Shown here one piece after another: positions 16,253 through 22,471 of a stretch of 32,823 nt of DNA (its first letter is position 1; every line of letters begins with the position of its first letter). The position numbers were made by a program, and so were the translations under genes. Source of the DNA: Clostridiales bacterium (lineage in GTDB: Bacteria; Bacillota; Clostridia; SK-Y3); contig JASGMB010000050.1 in the NCBI GenBank assembly GCA_030156665.1, positions 1 to 32,823 on the forward strand, given 5' to 3'. Under the pieces are notes generated by a model that did not search any database, was not told where the DNA came from, and saw only the letters and a list, made by a program, of their open reading frames with translations.

Positions 16253-16267
16253 TATCGGAGGTTTTTA
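16231..16267 (+). terminator. Terminator of the UPF0316 gene
   Basis: CCTCCGATA and TATCGGAGG pair, followed by TTTTTAT. The stem overlaps the stop codon of the gene. Confidence 0.85.
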
Positions 16268-16402
16268 TAAAGAGGAGTATGAAAAAAGATTTTATTTTTT
16301 ATTTTTAATCTATTTACATGTTAACATTTAAATAGATTAAAGATATTAAGAACATGTTAATATTCGGTTAAGAAAAAGTTAAAAATGTAAGAATGTAAAA
16401 AA

Positions 16403-16430
16403 TAAACTTCACATTTACTGGTGAAGTTTA
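16403..16430 (+). repeat. Inverted repeat related to the one at 13400
   Basis: TAAACTTCAC, an 8-base loop, and GTGAAGTTTA form a perfect 10-base stem. There is no T run of terminator type. It shares the arm core GAAGTTTAAAAT with the hairpin at 13400-13440. Confidence 0.5.
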
Positions 16431-16989
16431 AAATATATAATTATATTAAGAAGAAGTTTTGTATGCTTTTAACTAAAGCGTAATATTAGCACCAAAGAAT
16501 CAAGTCATTATATGATTCATATGGTTTCCCCAATTAAATTACTATATCATTAGTAAAAGCCAGTTTTGTTCAACACATATATATTATACATCATTATAGT
16601 TAAATTATTAACAGTTCATTTGGACAAAATTTTTGTTTTTTATAAAAGTTTATTGTGCATATTGTATGCAATATGGGTTATTACCCAATATTGATGTTTA
16701 CTCAGGATTGGTAAGAAATTTCCATAACATTAGATTTGATCTTTGTAGAAGTCATTTTCTTTTACTATAACGTCAATCCTTTGGATGTCTGTAAAAATCA
16801 TTACAATATTAAGGACCATATAGTTCTAAAGAACTAAAAATATAGGATTCTATGCTCAAATATACGTATATATGTTGAAAAATGTTAAATTTACAATTAT
16901 TATGGTATTAAGAAAATAAATTTTTATTGCCCTATAGATTATAGAAGAGAAAGATCTTCCTTTTTCCCCTCCTTTTTTATATAGATTTA

Positions 16990-17024
16990 AAAATATCTCT
17001 GAAGTTTTTCAGAGATATTTTTAT
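16990..17024 (+). terminator. Strong terminator without an identifiable gene
   Basis: AAATATCTCTGAA-GTTT-TTCAGAGATATTT is a perfect 13-base stem with a 4-base loop and T-rich tail. The reverse strand reads equally well, so it may be bidirectional. The nearest plus-strand gene already has its own terminator about 730 bases upstream. Confidence 0.7.
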
Positions 17025-17326
17025 TATGAAGCGAAGCGCAATATCAAGACAATCCACCTTAATTTTTTGTGCCGAAGGCGATTGTTTTATTTTGACCATT
17101 ATTTACTTACACCAGATAGATTCTAATAAGGTATGTGCAAGTTAAAACAATAAAATAGTAGTTAATACGACAAAATGCGACTTTTAAAATACAACAAAAA
17201 GTGTTAGAATTTATGTAAAGAATACAATAGAAATAAAGATTTTTACAGATTTTACATTTTATTCTAGATTATATCAACAATGTTGTATGGATAGATATGA
17301 GAGTAGTACAGTGGGGGTCGCTTGTT

Positions 17327-18418
17327 GTGAAAAAAATATTATTTTTTGTGTGCTTTTTAGCTGTGGTAATACCATTTACTATCACATGGTCAACCGGTAA
17401 AAGTGAGGTCAAAATGGATATTGATAATGCATCAGAGCAATTTGATTCAAATAAAATAGATATTGGAAATATGGATTCAGTAGGATTTTTACCTAAAGTG
17501 GGTAATACAGATGGCTCCCAAAATAAAAATACAGGATTAAAAAAAGATCAGAAGGGTAACCAGTCTATTGATAAACTAATTGCAGTGATTAACGAAGCAG
17601 AACAGAAATTAAAGAGTGATACTGAAGACAATTTTTTAGAAGGTAACCTTATACTGGTTAATAAATGGACAAGCCTTCCGGGTGTGTATGTTCCAAAAGA
17701 TATGGTAAAGGTTGTGGATGAAAATAATAATGTACTTTTGCGTAGTACCAAGTCAGATATTGAATTAAAAAAAGTGGCGCTAGAAGCAGCAATCAATATG
17801 TTCAAAGCAGCTGATCAAAAGGGCATTAAGGGATTGACTTTGGTAAGCGGATATAGATCTTATGACGTACAAAATTGGCTGTATAATAATAAAGTAAAGG
17901 CACTTACAGATAAATATGAAAAAGAATTGGCATACGAAAAGGCTGCAGAAATAGTAGCACCACCGGGAACGAGTGAACATCAAACAGGATTAGTAATTGA
18001 CATAACAACGCCAGAACTGTTAAAGTCAGGAGATCCATTATCCTCACATTTTGGAAACACCGTTCAAGGAAAGTGGGTATATAGAAATTCATGGAAATAT
18101 GGATTTGTCGTTCGTTATGCTGTGGACAAAAAAGACATTACAGGCATTATATATGAGCCATGGCACTTAAGGTATGTAGGAGCTCCACATGCAGAATTTA
18201 TGTATAAAAACAATTTGTGTCTTGAAGAGTATTTAGACTATATTAAAGATAAAAAACATATAAAGATTACTAGTGAAAACAGAAAGTTATATGATATTAT
18301 TTACAGCTTTGTTCCTGTGTCTGCTGATACTTTCACTAAATTATTTGGCAATCAGGTAGAATATGATATTTCGGGAGATGGGCAGGAAGGGTATATTATT
18401 ACCATCACAAAAGAATAA
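17327..18418 (+). CDS. VanY-type D-alanyl-D-alanine carboxypeptidase (peptidase M15B)
   Basis: A zinc peptidase expected to trim the terminal D-Ala of peptidoglycan stem peptides outside the membrane. GTG 17327, 8 bases after GTGGGGG, is a better start than ATG 17297 and gives a clean membrane anchor or signal peptide (KKILFFVCFLAVVIPFTI). Numbered from 17297, a low-complexity linker covers 35-95. The catalytic domain spans about 120-320 with SGYRSYDVQ (184-192), TSEHQTGLVID (zinc ligands H228 and D235) and YEPWHLRYVG (catalytic E287, ligand H290). A C-terminal extension of about 50 residues is not recognised. There are no van regulatory or ligase genes nearby, so a housekeeping wall role is more likely than glycopeptide resistance. 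Confidence 0.88.
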   Translation: MKKILFFVCFLAVVIPFTITWSTGKSEVKMDIDNASEQFDSNKIDIGNMDSVGFLPKVGNTDGSQNKNTGLKKDQKGNQSIDKLIAVINEAEQKLKSDTEDNFLEGNLILVNKWTSLPGVYVPKDMVKVVDENNNVLLRSTKSDIELKKVALEAAINMFKAADQKGIKGLTLVSGYRSYDVQNWLYNNKVKALTDKYEKELAYEKAAEIVAPPGTSEHQTGLVIDITTPELLKSGDPLSSHFGNTVQGKWVYRNSWKYGFVVRYAVDKKDITGIIYEPWHLRYVGAPHAEFMYKNNLCLEEYLDYIKDKKHIKITSENRKLYDIIYSFVPVSADTFTKLFGNQVEYDISGDGQEGYIITITKE

Positions 18419-18456
18419 CATAAAGTAGTGTGAACATTAACTGTAAGTAAGGTTGG

Positions 18457-18494
18457 ATTGGTGTAAGTTCCATCATGTAGGAACTTGCACCAAT
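18457..18494 (+). terminator. Hairpin terminator of the carboxypeptidase gene
   Basis: ATTGGTGTAAGTTCC and GGAACTTGCACCAAT form a 15-pair stem with one G-U and an 8-base loop. The U tail is weak, but the position about 40 bases after the stop fits a terminator. Confidence 0.6.
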
Positions 18495-18523
18495 AATTAC
18501 ATAAATAAATTTAATAATTTCTC

Positions 18524-18552
18524 TTGATTTTTGATATGGGACGATGTATACT
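18524..18552 (+). promoter_or_regulatory. Sigma-A promoter of tRNA-Ser(GGA)
   Basis: TTGATT (18524-18529), 17 bases, TATACT (18547-18552), about 36 bases upstream of the tRNA 5' end. Confidence 0.65.
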
Positions 18553-18587
18553 ATATAGGTGTCACGCAAAACAAAATATTTATATAT

Positions 18588-18679
18588 GGAGAGATGGCTG
18601 AGTTGGTCGAAGGCGCACGACTGGAAATCGTGTGTACGTTAACAGCGTACCGAGGGTTCGAATCCCTCTCTCTCCGCCA
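18588..18679 (+). tRNA. tRNA-Ser, anticodon GGA
   Basis: The acceptor stem GGAGAGA pairs with TCTCTCC, G is the discriminator base, and CCA is encoded (18677-18679). The D arm is GGCTGAGTTGGTCGAAGGC, the anticodon stem-loop CACGA-CTGGAAA-TCGTG has GGA at 18623-18625, and the long variable arm TGTACGTTAACAGCGTACC is typical of serine tRNAs. The T arm is GAGGGTTCGAATCCCTC. The gene is complete with promoter and terminator, so it should be functional. Its 3' half is duplicated at 29280-29338. Confidence 0.95.
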
Positions 18680-18788
18680 GTAGCAAGGGTTTGAAGATAA
18701 ATTCAAATCCTTTTTTCATGTCCATTTTCTTGCTAAAAACTCTATTTGCTAAAAATTTGCTAAAAAATGATTTTGGACAGATTAAAAT
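18621..18788 (+). repeat. Left copy of a long direct repeat (attL side of a tRNA-Ser island)
   Basis: It begins in the anticodon loop and covers the tRNA 3' half, its terminator (GGGTTTGAA/TTCAAATCC with a T run, 18688-18716) and about 70 bases more. Over the first 120 bases it differs from 29280-29399 at three positions. The far part holds TTGCTAAAAA three times (18730, 18746, 18757), like the arm-type sites of a tyrosine recombinase. Confidence 0.8.
18688..18716 (+). terminator. Terminator of tRNA-Ser
   Basis: GGGTTTGAA and TTCAAATCC pair with one G-U and a 6-base loop, followed by TTTTTT. The same terminator is repeated at 29347-29375. Confidence 0.8.
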
Positions 18789-18801
18789 AGAACGAAAACA
18801 G

Positions 18802-19119
18802 ATGAGATGTCAGAACTGCACAAATGTAGATATATCAAGACTTTTACGGGATATTAAGAATAAAAAGAGATGTGCCGAAAAGCTTTGTGATATTTTCGGT
18901 TTCTCAAAACAGATTGACGTGATTAACCGGGTTGAAGACTGGGAGCAAGGTATATTTCATTATGAAGTCAAGGCAATATTATTATCTAAAAGAACTGACT
19001 TAATCGAAGCTGAGGGAATCGGCTCATATAATAACAGGGAAAAGAAATATTCAAATCAACACGCATACAGTATTGCAAATACCATTATATCTTCAAAATT
19101 TATTATGGTATATGATTGA
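18802..19119 (+). pseudogene. Truncated phage-type protein remnant
   Basis: The open frame starts inside the direct repeat (18691), but only the part after about 18829 looks like a known protein. DIFGFSKQIDVINRVEDWEQGIFHYEV and LIEAEGIGSYNNREKKYSNQHAYSIANTI resemble a conserved protein found next to recombination genes of Firmicute prophages and mobile elements. That family normally continues into KMAKKRALVDAVL; here the match ends abruptly and is replaced by unrelated codons. No ribosome site stands before ATG 18802. I conclude that both ends are lost and it is a fossil of the element that used this tRNA. The family assignment is from memory. Confidence 0.5.
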
Positions 19120-19125
19120 AATCAT

Positions 19126-19254
19126 GGAGGTTGCAGACAAAGATTATTTACAGGTATAACTCATATCATACCAATCAAAACAACGGTTACAGCAAAAGTA
19201 TTTGTAGTAGACGATGGTTCTCACAGCACAATAATTTTAGCACATGAATATTAA
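19126..19254 (+). pseudogene. Short frame, possible gene tail
   Basis: Forty-two codons without a start read ...ITHIIPIKTTVTAKVFVVDDGSHSTIILAHEY. The composition looks coding, but the family is not recognised. It lies between two decayed segments and is probably the 3' end of a lost gene. Confidence 0.25.
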
Positions 19255-19261
19255 AAAGATA

Positions 19262-19277
19262 TCACGCAAAACAAAAT
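19262..19277 (+). repeat. 16-base repeat of the tRNA-Ser leader
   Basis: TCACGCAAAACAAAAT occurs exactly at 18562-18577, just before the tRNA-Ser, and again here 700 bases downstream. After both copies a TATGGA follows. It may be a leftover of a tRNA leader from an earlier rearrangement. Confidence 0.45.
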
Positions 19278-19328
19278 GCTAAAATATGGATATATATTAT
19301 TATATTAGAAGCTATGCTAGATAGTTGT

Positions 19329-19401
19329 CTTAGAGGTTTGAGGGCGGGCGGAGCTGATGCGGTTGCTCTCCGGAAGTGGATTTTCAGAACCTTTTGGGGA
19401 T
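19329..19401 (+). ncRNA. GC-rich structured segment, candidate small RNA or leader
   Basis: A sharp island of G and C stands in very AT-rich surroundings and has no reading frame. It can fold: CTTA and AGGTT (from 19329) pair with AACCT and TAAG (to 19394) as an outer stem. CGGAG (19349-19353) pairs with CTCCG (19368-19372) as an inner hairpin. It ends about 50 bases before the start of a small ORF (19453) with a good ribosome site. I recognise no Rfam family. Strand is assumed from the downstream ORF. Confidence 0.35.
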
Positions 19402-19452
19402 AAGAAAATTATTTATTTAACTTGAATTTAATATGTTAGGGGGATTTCAATC

Positions 19453-19581
19453 ATGTTGGATGAAAACAGTTTACAAAATAAAGAAATAAGTGCTAATGAT
19501 ACTGACCCGTTACAGAAATACAAAAAGATTCGTATTATTGCCGGTATAACACTAGCGGCTGCCGGGTTTACAAGTCAATAA
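19453..19581 (+). CDS. Truncated small membrane protein N-terminus
   Basis: AGGGGGA stands 8 bases before ATG 19453. The 42 codons read MLDENSLQNKEISANDT, then DPLQKYKKIRIIAGITLAAAGFTSQ and TAA. A charged start followed by the beginning of a membrane span that is cut short suggests a longer membrane protein truncated after about 40 residues. The following 250 bases are AT-rich scrambled sequence. The family is not recognised. Confidence 0.35.
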   Translation: MLDENSLQNKEISANDTDPLQKYKKIRIIAGITLAAAGFTSQ

Positions 19582-19643
19582 AGGTTCGATGAATGTTTAC
19601 TTTGTGTTTAGAAATGAGACTATTCGTATAGTTTATCTGGACT

Positions 19644-19826
19644 GTGAGAAAAAAATTTTCTATTAGCTGCGGCAAAACAACAGTAAAGGAAAAATTTAAA
19701 AATGGTGGTAAACATAGCTCCATTAAAATGTATAGAAATGCAGTACAAGCTACTCCTATTATTCGGGCGGTGGTTGAAAATGCAATTATAGCAATCAGTG
19801 AAAATAATAAATTGGCTAACGTTTAA
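19644..19826 (+). CDS. Doubtful 60-residue ORF before a strong terminator
   Basis: A basic 60-residue frame (MRKKFSISCGK ... VVENAIIAISENNK) without a convincing ribosome site, ending just before the terminator at 19834. Other frames in this stretch also carry coding-like fragments, for example NVYFVFRNETIRIVYLD just upstream. The region is probably a frameshifted gene remnant rather than a true small gene. Confidence 0.2.
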   Translation: MRKKFSISCGKTTVKEKFKNGGKHSSIKMYRNAVQATPIIRAVVENAIIAISENNKLANV

Positions 19827-19833
19827 AATATAT

Positions 19834-19870
19834 AATATGTCCTGAGATAACGATCGGGACATATTTTTTA
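19834..19870 (+). terminator. Rho-independent terminator
   Basis: AATATGTCC and GGACATATT form a 9-base stem followed by TTTTTT. It marks the end of a transcription unit that no longer has an intact gene. Confidence 0.75.
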
Positions 19871-19991
19871 TAAAAAACTAAAAAACATCATGTATTTAAT
19901 TTTATGATTAGGTTGAAAAAGTTATCTATGCTTAACGAAAGACATTCGTGGTGAACATGAGTATAAAAACAGTGATAAAGGGGTATTTAGA

Positions 19992-20189
19992 GTGATGGAA
20001 GGTTACAATGAGATAATTACTGTAGACGAATTGATAGAGATATTGTTCATATCTAGAAATTATGCCTATAAGCTGCTTAATAAAGGTAAAATCAAAGTAT
20101 TCCGAGTTGGCAGAACATGGCGGACTCCGAGAAATTCTTTAGATGAATTTATTACTAATGGTTGTATTGAGAATTACAATATAAATTGA
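19992..20189 (+). CDS. Excisionase-family helix-turn-helix DNA-binding protein
   Basis: The 65 residues have the MerR-like fold of excisionases: ITVDELIEILFISRNYAYKLLNKGKIKVFRVGRTWRTPRNSLDEFI. The helix-turn-helix is at about 11-30 and the strand-wing GRTWRTPR at about 41-48. GTG 19992 or ATG 19995 can serve as start, with AAAGGGG upstream. Such small proteins help recombinases excise integrated elements. Its presence inside a tRNA-flanked island without any integrase suggests that the element has lost its recombinase. Confidence 0.7.
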   Translation: MMEGYNEIITVDELIEILFISRNYAYKLLNKGKIKVFRVGRTWRTPRNSLDEFITNGCIENYNIN

Positions 20190-20222
20190 AAAGCGCCAAC
20201 CTTGATGCTTTTCTGTTTTTTA
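20188..20222 (+). terminator. Terminator of the excisionase-like gene
   Basis: GAAAAGC and GCTTTTC pair around a 12-base loop, followed by TGTTTTTT. It overlaps the stop codon. Confidence 0.7.
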
Positions 20223-20223
20223 G

Positions 20224-20418
20224 TTCCCTAAAAATTTGGGCAATGTGTATATAACTGTACGTATTCTATCTGGATTTGTGGCGGTAGAACAGTTGTAGAT
20301 AGATGGGAAACCAATAGAAAAGTATCTTAAAAAGGAACAATAAATCGAAACCGTAACAGAAAAACCTAAGAGCTCTCAAAGAAATAAGTGTTGTATTTAT
20401 TGCTTTGGGAGTTCTTAG
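20224..20418 (+). pseudogene. Degenerate gene tail with two internal stops
   Basis: A frame without start reads NVYITVRILSGFVAVEQL, TAG, then IDGKPIEKYLKKEQ, TAA, then IETVTEKPKS, ending inside the hairpin at 20366. The two stops could be single-base changes from Trp and Gln or Glu codons. I do not recognise the family. A role linked to the decayed two-component genes downstream is possible but not shown. Confidence 0.3.
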
Positions 20419-20430
20419 TTTCTAATTTTT
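20366..20430 (+). terminator. Very long terminator hairpin
   Basis: CTAAGAGCTCTCAAAG and CTTTGGGAGTTCTTAG pair with few mismatches, and inner AAATAA/TTTATT extends the stem. A T-rich tail (20419-20430) follows. It ends the degenerate gene upstream. Confidence 0.7.
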
Positions 20431-20610
20431 ATATTTTGTCTTAGTGAATGATGAAATTGAAATAAGTAAACGGACGGATATTTTGATAGATAAGGCAGTC
20501 AGGAGAGAATACTTCATAACTTAATAATTTGTTTTGAGTTTATTAATAAAAACTTAAGAATTGGTTTTGAAATAGTTAATATTGGTATTTTACTATAATG
20601 ATATACCAAA

Positions 20611-20876
20611 TTAAAGGAGCAAGATGAAGTTATAGTAGTAGAGATAAAAGATAATGGGAAGGGAATTTCCGAGGAGGATTTGCCATTCATATTTACCGGT
20701 TTTACAGAGCAGATGAGTCCAGAAATACTTCCATTGGCGGAATCAGTTTAGGATTGGCTATAGCCAAGCAGATTATTGAGAAGCACGGAGGAAATATTTA
20801 GGTAGAAGGTAAGGTAAACAAAGGAACAAGTATTTTCTTTACACTTGGGAAATATGAAGGAGGCAAATCGGAATGA
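20611..20876 (+). pseudogene. C-terminal fragment of a sensor histidine kinase
   Basis: Only the ATP-binding domain is left. The N box and G1 box survive (EIKDNGKGISEEDLPFIF), then a frameshift near 20697 moves reading to another frame for FYRADESRNTS, GISLGLAIAKQIIEKHGGNI. A TAG at about 20800 sits where this family normally has Trp, followed by VEGKVNKGTSIFFTLGK. The sensor and dimerisation domains are absent. Its TGA overlaps the ATG of the response regulator, so the two were once an operon. Confidence 0.8.
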
Positions 20877-21378
20877 AAAAGATACTAATTATTGAGGATG
20901 AAGTTAGTATCGCGGATTTGGAGAGAAATTATCTTGAAGTAAGTGGTTTTCAAGTTGTCGTTGAGAATACTGGGTTTACAGGCATGGCAAGGGTGATGAA
21001 GGAGGATTTTGACTTGATCATCCTTGATTTGATGCTTCCTGGAGAGGACTTGAGCTTGGAGCGGACGACTATATCACAAAGCCTTTTAGTCCTACCAGCT
21101 GGTTGCAAGAGTGAAGGCTCACTTGAAAAGATATGACAGATTGACGAAAAAGGAAATGAAAAATGATGAAGTAATCAAAATAAATGGTATTTCCATAGAT
21201 AACTATTCCAGAAGAGTATATGTAAACGGAAAGGAAGTTTATCTAGCGTCCAAGGAATTTGATATCCTCCAATTGCTTGCAAGAAATCCGAACCGGGTTT
21301 TCAGTAAAGAAGAAATATTTGAACGGATATGGGGAATAGACTCTGTGGGGAATGGGATATCGATTTAGATCAACATAG
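20873..21378 (+). pseudogene. OmpR-type response regulator with three internal deletions or frameshifts
   Basis: The beginning is intact: MKKILIIEDEVSIADLERNYL and phospho-acceptor DLIILDLMLPG. The chain then jumps to LELGADDYITKPFSP in another frame, losing about 35 codons of the receiver. A further one-base loss after SP shifts to QLVARVKAHLKRYDRL. The winged helix runs (INGISIDNYSRRVYVNG ... RVFSKEEIFERIWG), then jumps to WGMGYRF in a third frame, losing the recognition helix region. The protein cannot work. With the kinase fragment it is a clearly dead two-component system. Confidence 0.85.
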
Positions 21379-21657
21379 ACAGCGCCGTATCAAACGGGCT
21401 ATTAAGGGATGATTCTTCTGACAACCTTTGATAGATAGACCTTTTGAGGTTTTTGGTTCGCAGCAGGGCAGGTAACCAAATTGATCGAATTGCTGTAGAA
21501 AGATTTTAAATAGATTTAGTTTCATAAACAAAGATGAATGCTTTTTTGTTATTGTAATTCATAGGGTGGAGAGAGTTATTGAAAAAGTATATTAATCTAG
21601 AAAGTATTTTAAAAAAAGATGGATTTATATTTTTGCCGTAAAATTGCCAACAATATA
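21379..21657 (+). other. Intergenic stretch, probable decayed DNA
   Basis: About 280 bases without a credible gene. A GGTGGAGAGAG ribosome-like site near 21570 precedes only a few open codons (EKVYIN). The DNA probably continues the decayed zone of the two-component system up to the tetR promoter. Confidence 0.4.
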
Positions 21658-21710
21658 TTGACACATAGAGTCTATAGGAATACAATAATGAATGAACAAT
21701 CCTTCATTAT
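21658..21710 (+). promoter_or_regulatory. Perfect sigma-A promoter with overlapping TetR operator
   Basis: TTGACA (21658-21663), 17 bases, TACAAT (21681-21686). An inverted repeat ATAATGAA-10-TTCATTAT (21685-21710) covers the -10 box and the start point. A very similar sequence (ATAATGAATGAATATTCATTT, 22402-22422) precedes the efflux genes. This is the expected layout for an autoregulated TetR repressor. Confidence 0.75.
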
Positions 21711-21747
21711 ATTCAGAGATAGTTAAGCAAAGAAAGGAGGAAGTAGT

Positions 21748-22335
21748 GTGGCTAGGATCACTGACCCGCAAAAGATAGAGGATGTAAGAAGAGCTGCTAT
21801 GGAGATTATTGTAGAATATGGCTATCGTGGTATGTCTATTGCTGCTATAGCTAAGAGAGCAAGCGTGTCAGTGGGATATTTATACCGTTATTATAGGAGT
21901 AAGGAAGATTTGATTGAGGATTTAATGAATACCACCTTAGCTGAAATTAAAAATGATTTTTTAAGAATTATAATGGTAAGCAAAACAATCAATGAAGTTA
22001 TTTTTAATGTAACTGCTGTTTTGTTTCAGTTGGCGAAGGAAGACCCTGTTCGCGCACAATTATTGGCAACGTTAATACTGGATTCAGATATTGAAAAGAT
22101 AATGAGCATAGATAGTAAGAAACTTAAAGACCAAGCCATAGAAAGAATTATTGATTTAGGAAGAAAAACAGGAGAAATTAACGAAAACTTCAATGAAGAC
22201 GACGTATTGCTGATTTTGCTAACCATACCATTTAGATATGTGATATTAAAATTGAAAGAAGATAATCCTGAATCTTTTTTTCAAGATGAACATGTAATAA
22301 ATATTTCAAAGATTTGTTGCAATGCGTTAAAATAA
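21748..22335 (+). CDS. TetR-family transcriptional regulator of the efflux cluster
   Basis: The 195 residues start at GTG 21748 after AAAGGAGGAA. The N-terminal helix-turn-helix is typical (AMEIIVEYGYRGMSIAAIAKRASVSVGYLYRYYRSKEDLI, about 14-53). The remaining helices form the ligand and dimer domain and have no recognisable specificity. It lies directly upstream of, and in line with, an RND efflux cluster. Two matching palindromes, one at its own promoter and one in front of the adaptor gene, support repression of both transcripts. The inducer is probably a substrate of the pump; that is inference. Confidence 0.88.
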   Translation: MARITDPQKIEDVRRAAMEIIVEYGYRGMSIAAIAKRASVSVGYLYRYYRSKEDLIEDLMNTTLAEIKNDFLRIIMVSKTINEVIFNVTAVLFQLAKEDPVRAQLLATLILDSDIEKIMSIDSKKLKDQAIERIIDLGRKTGEINENFNEDDVLLILLTIPFRYVILKLKEDNPESFFQDEHVINISKICCNALK

Positions 22336-22401
22336 AAATGATATAAAATTATTCTAATTTATGAATAAGCGATCATTTACTAAGAGGTAAAATTTTGCAA
22401 A

Positions 22402-22422
22402 ATAATGAATGAATATTCATTT
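22402..22422 (+). promoter_or_regulatory. Second TetR operator, in front of the efflux operon
   Basis: ATAATGAATGAATATTCATTT carries the palindrome AATGAATATTCATT and repeats the core ATAATGAATGAA of the operator at 21685. TTGCAA at 22395-22400 may be part of a -35 box just before it. It lies 50 bases upstream of the adaptor gene. Confidence 0.6.
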
Positions 22423-22471
22423 AAGAATAGTAATTTATTCTGCAAATATAAGTTGAAAGGAATGATATATC

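Larger units (their letters stand above)
16268..17241. other. Long intergenic stretch without a recognised gene
   Basis: Nearly 1 kb of AT-rich DNA between two plus-strand genes has no coding frame that looks real on either strand. It does hold three structured elements: the inverted repeat at 16403-16430, a small palindrome TAGTTCT-AA-AGAACTA at 16821-16836, and a strong terminator at 16990-17024. The terminator implies a short transcript that I cannot identify. A weak sigma-A promoter for the next gene (TTTACA-17-TAGATT, 17242-17270) closes the stretch. Confidence 0.5.

Noticed and set aside
17327-18418. Part of a vancomycin-resistance cluster
   Set aside because: VanY-type motifs alone are common in housekeeping carboxypeptidases; there are no vanH, A, X, R or S genes nearby.
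18730-18766. CRISPR array
   Set aside because: The three TTGCTAAAAA units are 10 bases long with irregular 1-6 base spacing, and no cas genes are present.
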